Shown here: one piece after another, positions 1-6,362 of the stretch | Position numbering within the stretch: the first letter of the stretch is position 1 | How the letters are laid out: the number at the start of each line of letters is the position of its first letter | Assembly: GCA_902802215.1 (NCBI GenBank) | Contig: CADCLH010000107.1 | Coordinates: 1 to 7,011 of the forward strand | Direction of reading: 5' to 3' | DNA length: 7,011 nt | DNA from: Oscillospiraceae bacterium | GTDB lineage: Bacteria > Bacillota > Clostridia > Oscillospirales > Oscillospiraceae | The notes under the pieces: model-generated | Database searches by the model: none | The model's input: only the letters and a program-made list of their open reading frames with translations | Told to the model about the DNA's origin: nothing | Position numbers and translations under genes: made by a program

Positions 1-1
1 G

Positions 2-1408
2 GAGAGGGAAGCGCTTTTGCCGCTGGTCGTCGTCGGCGGCTCGGCCGCCGTCAACGCCGAACCCATGGCCGACTTCATCGACCTCTTCCTGATCGGCGAG
101 GGGGAGGAGATGGACAATGAGCTGCTGGCCCTGCTGCGCGAGGCCAAGCGCGAGGGCTGGAGCAAGCCCGACTTTCTTCGCCGCGCAGCCCAGATCGGCG
201 GCGTTTACGTCCCCTCGCTGTACGACGTCGGCTACAAGCCGGACGGGACGGTCGCGTTCATCAACGCGCGGGAGGGCGCTCCGGAGCGCGTGCTCAAGCG
301 CATCGTCGTCGATTTGGATTCCGCGCCCTATCCCACAAATCCCATCGTCCCCTCCACCGAGGTCGTGCACGACCGGGTCAATCTGGAGCTGTTTCGCGGC
401 TGTGTGCGCGGCTGCCGCTTCTGTCAGGCGGGCTATATCTACCGTCCCATCCGCGCCAAGAAGCCCGAGACGCTGATCCGGCAGGGGATCGAGGCTTTGC
501 GGAACACCGGGCATGAGGACGTGACGCTGCTCTCGCTCTGCGACGGACTTCTGGGATACTGCGAGCCCCGCAGCATCGGCCTGTCCCTGCCGTCGCTGCG
601 CGCCGACAACTTCTCCATGGAGATCATGGAGAAGCTGCAAAAGGTGCGCAAGAGCGGCCTGACCTTCGCCGTCGAGGGCGGCAGCCAGCGCCTGCGCGAC
701 GCGATCAACAAGAACGTTACGGAAGAAGCTCTGCTCCACACCTGCGCCATCGCCTTCGCGGGCGGCTGGAACTCGGTCAAGCTCTACTACATGCTCGGCC
801 TGCCGACCGAGACGGACGAGGACATCGTGGGCATCGCCGACATGGCCGGGCGCATCGTGCACTGCTGGCGCGAGAACGCGAAGAACAAAAACCGCGGCGT
901 GAAGATCACGGTCTCGACCTCCTGCTTCATCCCCAAGCCGCACAGCCCCTTCCAGTGGGAGGCGCAGATCAGCAGGGAGGAGTACCTGCGCCGGGTCAAT
1001 CTCCTGCGCGCGAGCATCAACTCCCGCAACGTGGTCTACAACTGGCACGACGCCGACACCAGCGTGGTGGAGGCCGTGCTCTCCCGCGGCGACCGGCGTC
1101 TCGGGGCAGTGATCGAAGAGGTGTGGCGAAACGGCGGCCGCCTCGAGGCGTGGAGCGACTATTTTGATTATCAGCGCTGGATGGACGCGCTGGACAGGTT
1201 CGGCCTCTCGGCTGAGTTTTACGCTTGCCGGGAGCGCAGCACGGACGAGATATTGCCCTGGGATGTGATCGACGTCGGCGTGCGCAAGGAGCACCTCAAG
1301 CGCGAGCGCGAGCGCTGCTACGCCTCCGAGCTCTCGCCCGACTGCCGGCACGCCTGCTCGGCCTGCGGGGCGCTGCGCCTGATGGAAGGAGGGAAGTGCG
1401 ATGGATAA
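2..1408 (+). CDS. Radical SAM protein, TIGR03960-like, 5' end missing
   Basis: This is the C-terminal part of an uncharacterised radical SAM enzyme. The frame is open from base 2, so the true start lies upstream; the TTG at 17 is only an internal Leu codon. The first part resembles the end of a B12-binding-like domain, with a GEGEE turn at 95-109. The radical SAM [4Fe-4S] motif CxxxCxxC follows, with Cys codons at 401, 413 and 422 (RGCVRGCRFCQ). Further on are SLPSLR, RKSGLTFA, QRLRDAINK and GLPTETDED, all typical of this family. A second Cys set at 1343, 1355, 1364 and 1397 (Cx3Cx2Cx10C) closes the protein and may hold a second metal site. About ten residues appear to be missing after LLSL (near 536), and a usual PEAG motif reads VEGG (671-682). 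The stop overlaps the next gene by 8 bases, which suggests joint expression with its partner. Substrate and reaction are unknown. The family call is firm; whether the enzyme is active is not. Confidence 0.9.
   Translation, partial: EREALLPLVVVGGSAAVNAEPMADFIDLFLIGEGEEMDNELLALLREAKREGWSKPDFLRRAAQIGGVYVPSLYDVGYKPDGTVAFINAREGAPERVLKRIVVDLDSAPYPTNPIVPSTEVVHDRVNLELFRGCVRGCRFCQAGYIYRPIRAKKPETLIRQGIEALRNTGHEDVTLLSLCDGLLGYCEPRSIGLSLPSLRADNFSMEIMEKLQKVRKSGLTFAVEGGSQRLRDAINKNVTEEALLHTCAIAFAGGWNSVKLYYMLGLPTETDEDIVGIADMAGRIVHCWRENAKNKNRGVKITVSTSCFIPKPHSPFQWEAQISREEYLRRVNLLRASINSRNVVYNWHDADTSVVEAVLSRGDRRLGAVIEEVWRNGGRLEAWSDYFDYQRWMDALDRFGLSAEFYACRERSTDEILPWDVIDVGVRKEHLKRERERCYASELSPDCRHACSACGALRLMEGGKCDG
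1386..1392 (+). promoter_or_regulatory. Shine-Dalgarno site for the radical-SAM-linked gene
   Basis: AAGGAGG lies 8 bases before the ATG at 1401, inside the end of the radical SAM gene. It fixes the start of the downstream gene and shows that it can be translated independently despite the overlap. Confidence 0.85.
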
Positions 1409-2060
1409 GCTCCGCCTCCGCTTTGAAAAGACCGGCCGCGCGGTGTACATCTCCCATCTGGACCTGATGCACACCCTACAGCGCGCCTTCTCCCGCGCGG
1501 GGCTGAGGCTCAAATACTCGGAGGGCTTCAACCCCCACCCGCAGATCTCCATCGCCCTGCCGCTGTCGGTCGGCGTGGCGAGCGTGTGCGAGATTTTGGA
1601 TTTCCGCCTCCTGACCGAAGCCGACCCCGCAGAGCTCCCCGCGCGTTTGAGCGCGGTCATGCCCGAGGGCATCCGGGTCACGGACTGCTATGAGCCGGTT
1701 TGCAAAGTCGCCCAGCTCAAATATCTGGAAATTGAGGGCGCGTTTGAATACGACGCCCGCCCCGTCCCGGAGATGTGCGCCGCGCTGAACGAATTCTTCG
1801 CCCGCGATTCCATCGTCATCACCAAAAAGACCAAGCGCGGCGAGGGGCCGAGCGACATCCGCCCCGCGGTCCGCAGCATCGCGTTCTCAGAAGGGGAGGG
1901 AGCGGTCCTGCTCAAAGCCGTGATCTCCGCGCAGGAGCCGACGCTGAACCCGGCGCTTCTGGCCGACGCGCTCCGTCAGCTCGCCCCGGAGTATGAGCCG
2001 GACTTCGCCAGATTCAGAAGAGTTGAGAATTATCTGGAGAATATGGAGGTTTTCCAGTAA
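1401..2060 (+). CDS. Radical-SAM-linked protein, DUF2344/TIGR03936-like
   Basis: This 219-residue protein belongs to the family that accompanies, or is fused to, TIGR03960-type radical SAM enzymes. The signature lies in the first 70 residues: RLRFEKTGRAVYISHLDLM, then LQRAFSRAGL, YSEGFNPHPQISIALPLSVG and CEILDF. The rest is less conserved and ends in a short acidic tail. There is no signal peptide or membrane segment, so it should be cytoplasmic. The start at 1401 is supported by the AAGGAGG site and by the 8-base overlap with the upstream gene. A physical or functional partnership with the radical SAM protein is inferred from the overlap and from the known gene pairing. In many Clostridia I recall this pair being followed by an RNase E/G gene and rplU; here rplS follows instead. 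The molecular function is unknown. The length is normal for the unfused form, and I see no frameshift. Confidence 0.92.
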   Translation: MDKLRLRFEKTGRAVYISHLDLMHTLQRAFSRAGLRLKYSEGFNPHPQISIALPLSVGVASVCEILDFRLLTEADPAELPARLSAVMPEGIRVTDCYEPVCKVAQLKYLEIEGAFEYDARPVPEMCAALNEFFARDSIVITKKTKRGEGPSDIRPAVRSIAFSEGEGAVLLKAVISAQEPTLNPALLADALRQLAPEYEPDFARFRRVENYLENMEVFQ

Positions 2061-2076
2061 AAAATGCTTGCATTTT
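2061..2076 (+). repeat. Perfect 7-2-7 palindrome over the rplS -35 box
   Basis: AAAATGC-TT-GCATTTT directly follows the stop codon at 2058-2060 and covers the -35 element of the rplS promoter. As DNA it could be an operator. As RNA it could form a short stem with a CUUG loop ending in four U residues, which might act as a weak terminator for the upstream pair. Neither role is shown. Confidence 0.5.
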
Positions 2077-2096
2077 CGTAATGCATATGGTAATAT
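2068..2096 (+). promoter_or_regulatory. rplS promoter, sigma-A type with extended -10
   Basis: TTGCAT (2068-2073) is separated by exactly 17 bases from TAATAT (2091-2096), and a TG at 2088-2089 makes an extended -10. Transcription should begin near 2103, leaving a leader of about 95 nt before rplS. The promoter is close to consensus, as expected for a ribosomal protein gene, and lets rplS be expressed apart from the radical SAM pair. The -10 lies inside the dyad TGGTA-ATA-TACCA (2088-2100). Confidence 0.8.
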
Positions 2097-2102
2097 ACCA
2101 GA

Positions 2103-2196
2103 GCTTGTGTGAACAAACACAGCGTAAATCAGGCGGTCCGCTGCCGCGGCGATTGCCCTCCGGTATGAACGTCTTTACGAATAGGATGGATCAAGT
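2103..2196 (+). promoter_or_regulatory. rplS 5' leader, candidate L19 autoregulatory RNA
   Basis: This untranslated leader contains several possible stems. TGTGT/ACACA pairs at 2106-2110 with 2117-2121. GGCGG/CTGCC pairs at 2132-2136 with 2141-2145, and competes with CCGC/GCGG at 2138-2141 with 2146-2149. A further GGC/GCC stem is possible at 2148-2150 with 2155-2157. CCCTCC at 2156-2161 can pair with the ribosome-binding region GGATGG at 2184-2189 at five of six positions. Firmicutes rplS genes are known to carry an L19 leader RNA (an Rfam family) thought to bind L19. I cannot confirm that this leader belongs to that family; the position fits, and the stems are short. Confidence 0.35.
2183..2189 (+). 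promoter_or_regulatory. Ribosome binding site of rplS
   Basis: AGGATGG lies 7 to 10 bases before the ATG at 2197 and supports that start. It is the only purine-rich site at a proper distance, and it is the stretch that the upstream CCCTCC could mask. Confidence 0.65.
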
Positions 2197-2538
2197 ATGG
2201 ATCTGGTCAAAGTTCTCAGCGAGCAGTACATGAAGAAGGAACTGCCCGAAATGAACGTGGGCGACACCGTCCGTGTTCAGGTTCTCGTCAAGGAAGGCAA
2301 CCGTGAGCGCACCCAGGCTTTTGAAGGCACCATCATTGCCAAGAAGCATGGCGGCATCAACGAGACCATCACCGTCCGCCGCATTTCCTACGGCGTCGGC
2401 TGCGAGAAGGTCTTCCCGGTTCACTCCCCCTCGATCGTCTCTGTCACCACCGTCCGCAAGGGCAAGGTCCGCAGGGCGAAGCTGTACTACCTGCGCGACC
2501 GCGTGGGCAAGGCGGCCAAGGTCAAGGAGCGCCTGTAA
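2197..2538 (+). CDS. rplS: 50S ribosomal protein L19
   Basis: L19 is a structural protein of the large ribosomal subunit, located at the interface with the 30S subunit. The 113-residue length matches the usual 113-120. Recognisable segments, in order, are the N-terminal helix ending ELPEMNVGDTVRV, the core VKEGNRERTQAFEGTIIAKK, GGINETITVRRISYGVG, the FPVHSPSI motif, and the basic C-terminus KVRRAKLYYLRDRVGKAAK. All expected blocks are present and intact. The start at 2197 fits the family's N-terminus and the AGGATGG site. The gene has its own promoter and a strong terminator, so it appears monocistronic. In most Firmicutes rplS follows rpsP, rimM and trmD; here it stands between a radical SAM pair and a glycan operon. 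The identity is near certain. Confidence 0.98.
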   Translation: MDLVKVLSEQYMKKELPEMNVGDTVRVQVLVKEGNRERTQAFEGTIIAKKHGGINETITVRRISYGVGCEKVFPVHSPSIVSVTTVRKGKVRRAKLYYLRDRVGKAAKVKERL

Positions 2539-2554
2539 TTCAGAGCAGAACAGT

Positions 2555-2585
2555 AAAAGGCACCCTCCGTCCGAGGGTGCCTTTT
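2555..2585 (+). terminator. Strong intrinsic terminator after rplS
   Basis: A perfect 13-bp stem, AAAAGGCACCCTC (2555-2567) with GAGGGTGCCTTTT (2573-2585), encloses a 5-base loop. The A/T ends give a T4 tail on either strand, so it could also work in reverse. It starts 16 bases after the rplS stop and separates rplS from the glycan operon. Confidence 0.93.
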
Positions 2586-2590
2586 GCGTC

Positions 2591-2619
2591 TTTACAGGCG
2601 GCGGCTTTTGCGATAAAAT
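2591..2619 (+). promoter_or_regulatory. Promoter of the glycan operon
   Basis: TTTACA (2591-2596) and TAAAAT (2614-2619) are 17 bases apart; each differs from the sigma-A consensus at one position. Transcription should start near 2626, giving a leader of about 30 nt. The promoter lies only 5 bases after the rplS terminator, consistent with a fresh transcription unit for the three glycan genes. Confidence 0.7.
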
Positions 2620-2638
2620 AACAGCATCGAAAAACCGG

Positions 2639-2646
2639 AAGGGGGG
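2639..2646 (+). promoter_or_regulatory. G-rich ribosome binding site that decides the GT4 start
   Basis: AAGGGGGG ends 9 bases before the ATG at 2656 but directly abuts the in-frame ATG at 2647. The spacing therefore favours 2656. The run of six G residues is unusual for a ribosome binding site. Confidence 0.6.
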
Positions 2647-2655
2647 ATGCGGCGC

Positions 2656-4872
2656 ATGAAACGGATCGCGTTTTTCCAGGACAATCTGGACGTCGGCGGG
2701 ATCCAGAAGTCCATCATGAATCTGCTGATGAACTTCGACTACGAAAACTATCATGTCGACCTCTATCTCTCGGACCGGAAGAGCTTCTGGGAGGTCGATT
2801 TTCCCGAACAGCTGCACGTCAAATACCTCCCTCATATTTCAAAATGCTGGTCGTTTGTCCCCTTTGATGTGGCCAAAAGCCTCGTCTCTCTGGATTTCTC
2901 CGACGTGACGGAGCCCTATGACGTCGCCATCGACTTCAACTCCTATCAGTTCTCCTGCGCGCTGGGGGCGCTGACGGTTCCGGCCAAACGGCGCATCATG
3001 TGGATCCACAACAACGTTGCCGTCAAGCTGGAGAACGAGTGGAAATACCGTGTGCTCTGGCACAATTTCAAAGACAAATTCAAATACTACGACGGATTCG
3101 TGGCGGTCTCCAAGGGCGTGATCGAGCCCTTCCGCGAGTGCAGCGGGATGTACGACAAGCCCTACACCGTGATCCAGAACACCATCGACACGCGGGAAAT
3201 CTATGCCAAGGCCGAAGCCTACACGGATTTCACCGTGGACGACAGCAAGCTTAACTTTGTCGCGATCGGCCGCCTGTGTCACCAGAAGGGCTACGATATC
3301 ATGCTCGACCGCTTCAGCGAGGTCGTGCGTCAGCGGCAGGACGTCCATCTCTACATCATCGGCGACGGGGACAAGCGCATGCTCCTTGAGTACCAGCGCG
3401 ACAGCCTGGGCTTGACCGACTATGTCACCTTCCTCGGGCAGAAGACCAATCCCTTCGTCTACATGGACAAGATGGACGCCTTCGTCTCCACCTCGCGCTA
3501 TGAGGGGCAGCCCCTGAACGTCATGGAGGCCAGGGCTCTCGGCCTGCCGCTGTACTGCACGAAGAACCTGGAAATCTACAGCGAAGGGCTCGAGGGCCGC
3601 GAGGACATCGTGCAGGCGATCGTGGACGCAGAGCGCGTTGAAAAGCGCCGGGACGATCTGCGCGCATACAACGGTGAGATCATCCGCCGCGTCAAACAGC
3701 TCGCGGAGGAGCCTGCGCCGGACCCTGCCGCGGAGAAGAAGCAGGTCAACATCATCGCCCTGCATCTGGGCGTCGGCGGCGTGGAAAAGGCCATCATGAG
3801 CATGGCAAACCTCTTTGCCGAGCGCTATGACGTGCGGCTCTACAGCGTCTACAAGCTGCCGGGAACGCCCTCGCTGCCGATCGACGAGCGGGTCAGCGTG
3901 CGCTTTCTCCTGCGCGACGTGCCGAATCGGCAGGAGTGGAAAGCCGCCCTGCGCGCGCACGATTTCAAAGCCTTCTGGCGGGAGAGCATGCGGAGCGTCC
4001 GCATCCTGACCGGCAAGCGCGGCGCGGTGAAAAAGATCATCCGCAACATCACCGGGGGCGTCATCATCACCACCCGGCACGAGGACAATCTGCCGCTTGC
4101 CCGATACGGGGCAAAGGATGTGCTCAAGATCGGGCAGCTCCACCACGACCACAATTTTGAGAAAAAATACGTCCGCGCCTTCCGGCGCGGCTATAGAAAA
4201 CTCGATGTGCTCGCGCTGTTGACGCCGCAGCTTGTCGAGGAAGCGCAGAAGCTGATGGAAGGGCACAACAGCCACACCCGGCTGGTGTACATGCCGAACT
4301 TCCTCGAACACTTCCCGGAGCACGTCACGACGGAGGACCGCGAGAAAACGGTGATCGCGGTCGGACGCGTAACGGGCGTCAAGCGCTTTGACCTGCTCGT
4401 CGAGCAGTTTGTCCGTCTGCATGAGCGCGCGCCCGACTGGAAGCTGCGCCTGATCGGCGACGGCGAGGATCTGCCGGGGCTGAAACAGTATGTGGCGGAG
4501 CATGAGGCCTCGGGGTATGTCGAGCTCGCCGGACAGATGAACAACAGCGAGGTCGAAAAGGAAATGCTGCGCGCGTCGCTCTTTGCCATGAGCTCGCGTT
4601 CGGAGGGCTTTCCGTTCGTGCTGCTGGAGGCCCAGAGCTGCGCGCTGCCGATCGTGGCCTATGACGTGCGCGTCGGCCCCGGCTTTCTGGTCCACGACGG
4701 CATAGACGGCTTTCTCGTCAGAGAGAGAGACCGACAGGGCTATGAGGACAGGCTCGTCGAGCTGATGGAGGACCCGGCGCGCAGAGCGGAGATGGGTCAG
4801 GCGGCCATGGCGAACGCGGCGCTTTTCAGCAGAGAGAAGATAGCCGAGAAATGGTATACGGTGATCGGATGA
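2656..4872 (+). CDS. Tandem two-domain GT4 glycosyltransferase
   Basis: This 738-residue protein carries two complete GT4 (GT-B fold, retaining) glycosyltransferase units. Such enzymes move a sugar from a nucleotide donor to a lipid-linked or glycan acceptor at the cytoplasmic face of the membrane. Unit 1 (about 1-345) has an N-terminal glycine motif DVGGIQK (12-18), a donor-site GRLCHQK (205-211) and the EX7E pair E283/E291 (EGQPLNVME). Unit 2 (364-738) repeats the order: GVGGVEK (372-378), GRVTGVK (570-576) and E650/E658 (EGFPFVLLE). Matching motifs are about 360-367 residues apart. The units are joined by a Pro/Ala/Glu-rich linker near 346-363. Both keep the expected catalytic and donor-binding residues, so both may be active, perhaps adding two successive sugars. 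No signal peptide or membrane segment is seen. An in-frame ATG at 2647 is possible but too close to the ribosome binding site. The stop overlaps the next gene as ATGA. The family is sure; donor and acceptor are unknown. Confidence 0.9.
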   Translation: MKRIAFFQDNLDVGGIQKSIMNLLMNFDYENYHVDLYLSDRKSFWEVDFPEQLHVKYLPHISKCWSFVPFDVAKSLVSLDFSDVTEPYDVAIDFNSYQFSCALGALTVPAKRRIMWIHNNVAVKLENEWKYRVLWHNFKDKFKYYDGFVAVSKGVIEPFRECSGMYDKPYTVIQNTIDTREIYAKAEAYTDFTVDDSKLNFVAIGRLCHQKGYDIMLDRFSEVVRQRQDVHLYIIGDGDKRMLLEYQRDSLGLTDYVTFLGQKTNPFVYMDKMDAFVSTSRYEGQPLNVMEARALGLPLYCTKNLEIYSEGLEGREDIVQAIVDAERVEKRRDDLRAYNGEIIRRVKQLAEEPAPDPAAEKKQVNIIALHLGVGGVEKAIMSMANLFAERYDVRLYSVYKLPGTPSLPIDERVSVRFLLRDVPNRQEWKAALRAHDFKAFWRESMRSVRILTGKRGAVKKIIRNITGGVIITTRHEDNLPLARYGAKDVLKIGQLHHDHNFEKKYVRAFRRGYRKLDVLALLTPQLVEEAQKLMEGHNSHTRLVYMPNFLEHFPEHVTTEDREKTVIAVGRVTGVKRFDLLVEQFVRLHERAPDWKLRLIGDGEDLPGLKQYVAEHEASGYVELAGQMNNSEVEKEMLRASLFAMSSRSEGFPFVLLEAQSCALPIVAYDVRVGPGFLVHDGIDGFLVRERDRQGYEDRLVELMEDPARRAEMGQAAMANAALFSREKIAEKWYTVIG

Positions 4873-6362
4873 AAGCTCTTATGCAAAACAGAATACGCAG
4901 CGGCTTTTTCAAGAACAACTGGCTGATGCTGCTGATCATCCTTCAGCCGGTGCTGGATATCGTCGCCTTCTGGACCAAGAGCCCGAGCGGGACGCTGGCG
5001 GGCGTCGTGCGCCTTGCGGTCATGGTGATCCTGCCGATCAGCCTTCTGATCCTGCTGCCGGAAAAACGGCAGAAGCGGGGACTGTTCCTGTGCCTGTGCG
5101 CGATCGGCCTCGTGTGCCTGCTGCATCTGGCAAACATCGTGCGCATCGGCGCCGAAAGCCTGTCCTATGAGGTCTCCTATACGGCCAAGACGGCGCATAT
5201 GCCCATTCTCGCGGTCTGCTTCCTCTACTCGATCCGAAATACCCAGACACGGAATCAGGCGTACTGGGGTCTCACCTTTGCCGCCGCCGTCACGGCGCTG
5301 GCGCTGGCGCTGTCCATTATCACCGGAACCGCCAATGTCACCTACGGGGAAGGGCTGGGCGTGAGCGGCTGGGTCATTGACGATCTGCGCACGGCCAACA
5401 GCACCATTCTGGTCATCCTCTCCGCGTTTGCCGTGTTCTGCGCGGTCAAGTCCGACAAGAGGATCGTGAACGTTCTGGTTCCCGTGCTGACGGCGCTCTG
5501 CCTGATCCTCAACGGGACCATGACCTGTTACCTCTCGATTTTCCTCATTTTCCTCGGCTTCTCGGCCTTTCTCCCGCTTGAGAAAAAGCTGCGCGGATGC
5601 AGGGTCAACCGCACGGCCATCCTTGTGCTGCTGATCGTGTCGATCCTGTCGGCCGCGGCCTATCCGCTGACGCCCAAGTATCAGATCCGGAAGCAGCAGA
5701 CCAGCTTCATGGACAAGACGCAGACCGAGTTCGAGCAGGGCCTCGGCGCGGAGAAGCTCGAAGCGAGCACCGTGACGCGCGAGCAGATCCTGAACGACCC
5801 GGAGATCCACACCCTGTATGAGGATTACTACTGGAAGTGTCTCTGGATCCTCTCGCCCGGGATGTTCGAGCTCTACGACATCGACGAGATCATGGCGAAG
5901 TACGATTTTACGACCGACGCCACGATCCTGCTCAACACGCGCAATCTCAAAAAAGCGTTTGTCTCGCTGATGTGGGATCACAGCGACACGCTCACGAAGC
6001 TCTTCGGGATCGACTGCTCCTTTGCCTGGTATCAGGGCAAGGTGGATCTGGAAAACGACTGGTCCGCGATCTTCTACTACTACGGTTACGTCGGCTTTGC
6101 GGCGTACGTCGGGTTCATCCTGTACTTTGTGTTCCTGATCCTGCGCAGGCTCAAACGCAATTTCCGCACCGCCTTTACGGCCGACAACTTCGTCATCCTC
6201 CTCTGCTTCGCGATGCTCATCGGCATTGCGCAGTATTCCGGCGCGGTGCTGAGAAGGCCGAACGTCTCCTTCTATCTGGCGCTGATCCTCGGACTGATCT
6301 ACTTCCAGACCGAAGTCAGCCCGATCGACCGCGTCAACAGCTGGAGAGGGGAATGGATATGA
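4869..6362 (+). CDS. O-antigen ligase/polymerase-like membrane protein
   Basis: This 497-residue integral membrane protein resembles the Wzy/WaaL-type O-antigen ligase-like family (PF13425-like). Members polymerise glycan repeat units or transfer a finished glycan from its lipid carrier outside the membrane. Hydrophobic segments are visible near residues 18-36, 43-63, 71-91, 109-121, 131-152, 177-193, 199-215, 217-236, 249-265, 402-425, 440-460 and 466-481, about 12 in all. The first contains LQPVLDI, which I associate with this family. A polar loop of about 130 residues (266-397) lies between segments 9 and 10, where these enzymes usually carry their large external loop. The start at 4869 gives an ATGA overlap with the upstream GT4 gene; an in-frame ATG at 4851 would add six residues and is less likely. 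It ends in another ATGA overlap with the GT2 gene. Polymerase versus ligase cannot be decided from sequence, as these families share a fold and little sequence identity. Confidence 0.78.
   Translation: MKALMQNRIRSGFFKNNWLMLLIILQPVLDIVAFWTKSPSGTLAGVVRLAVMVILPISLLILLPEKRQKRGLFLCLCAIGLVCLLHLANIVRIGAESLSYEVSYTAKTAHMPILAVCFLYSIRNTQTRNQAYWGLTFAAAVTALALALSIITGTANVTYGEGLGVSGWVIDDLRTANSTILVILSAFAVFCAVKSDKRIVNVLVPVLTALCLILNGTMTCYLSIFLIFLGFSAFLPLEKKLRGCRVNRTAILVLLIVSILSAAAYPLTPKYQIRKQQTSFMDKTQTEFEQGLGAEKLEASTVTREQILNDPEIHTLYEDYYWKCLWILSPGMFELYDIDEIMAKYDFTTDATILLNTRNLKKAFVSLMWDHSDTLTKLFGIDCSFAWYQGKVDLENDWSAIFYYYGYVGFAAYVGFILYFVFLILRRLKRNFRTAFTADNFVILLCFAMLIGIAQYSGAVLRRPNVSFYLALILGLIYFQTEVSPIDRVNSWRGEWI
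6343..6349 (+). promoter_or_regulatory. Ribosome binding site of the GT2 gene
   Basis: GGAGAGG is 9 bases before the ATG at 6359 but only 3 before the in-frame ATG at 6353, so it supports the 6359 start. It lies inside the end of the membrane protein gene. Confidence 0.7.

Noticed and set aside
17..19. TTG as the start of the radical SAM gene
   Set aside because: The frame is open upstream to the window edge, and the family has a long N-terminal part before this point.
2165..2233. A 22-codon upstream frame (ATG at 2165) overlapping the start of rplS
   Set aside because: There is no Shine-Dalgarno site before it; the preceding bases are pyrimidine-rich. A leader peptide cannot be excluded but nothing supports one.
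2839..4695. A long open frame of 618 codons on the minus strand opposite the GT4 gene
   Set aside because: It mirrors the codon bias of a GC-rich gene, shows no recognisable domain, and the plus strand has clear GT4 motifs throughout.
4720..4730. AG dinucleotide run inside the GT4 gene, a possible slippage site
   Set aside because: Only 11 bases long, coding for ordinary residues near the end of unit 2, and too short to argue for phase variation.
4851..4853. ATG at 4851 as the start of the membrane protein
   Set aside because: The ATG at 4869 gives the ATGA overlap seen again at the next junction. The six extra residues add no family sequence.
4797..5981. A 394-codon minus-strand frame opposite the membrane protein gene
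   Set aside because: Its translation is rich in Asp, Arg, Gln and His, as expected from the antisense of a hydrophobic protein. No motif or start signal supports it.
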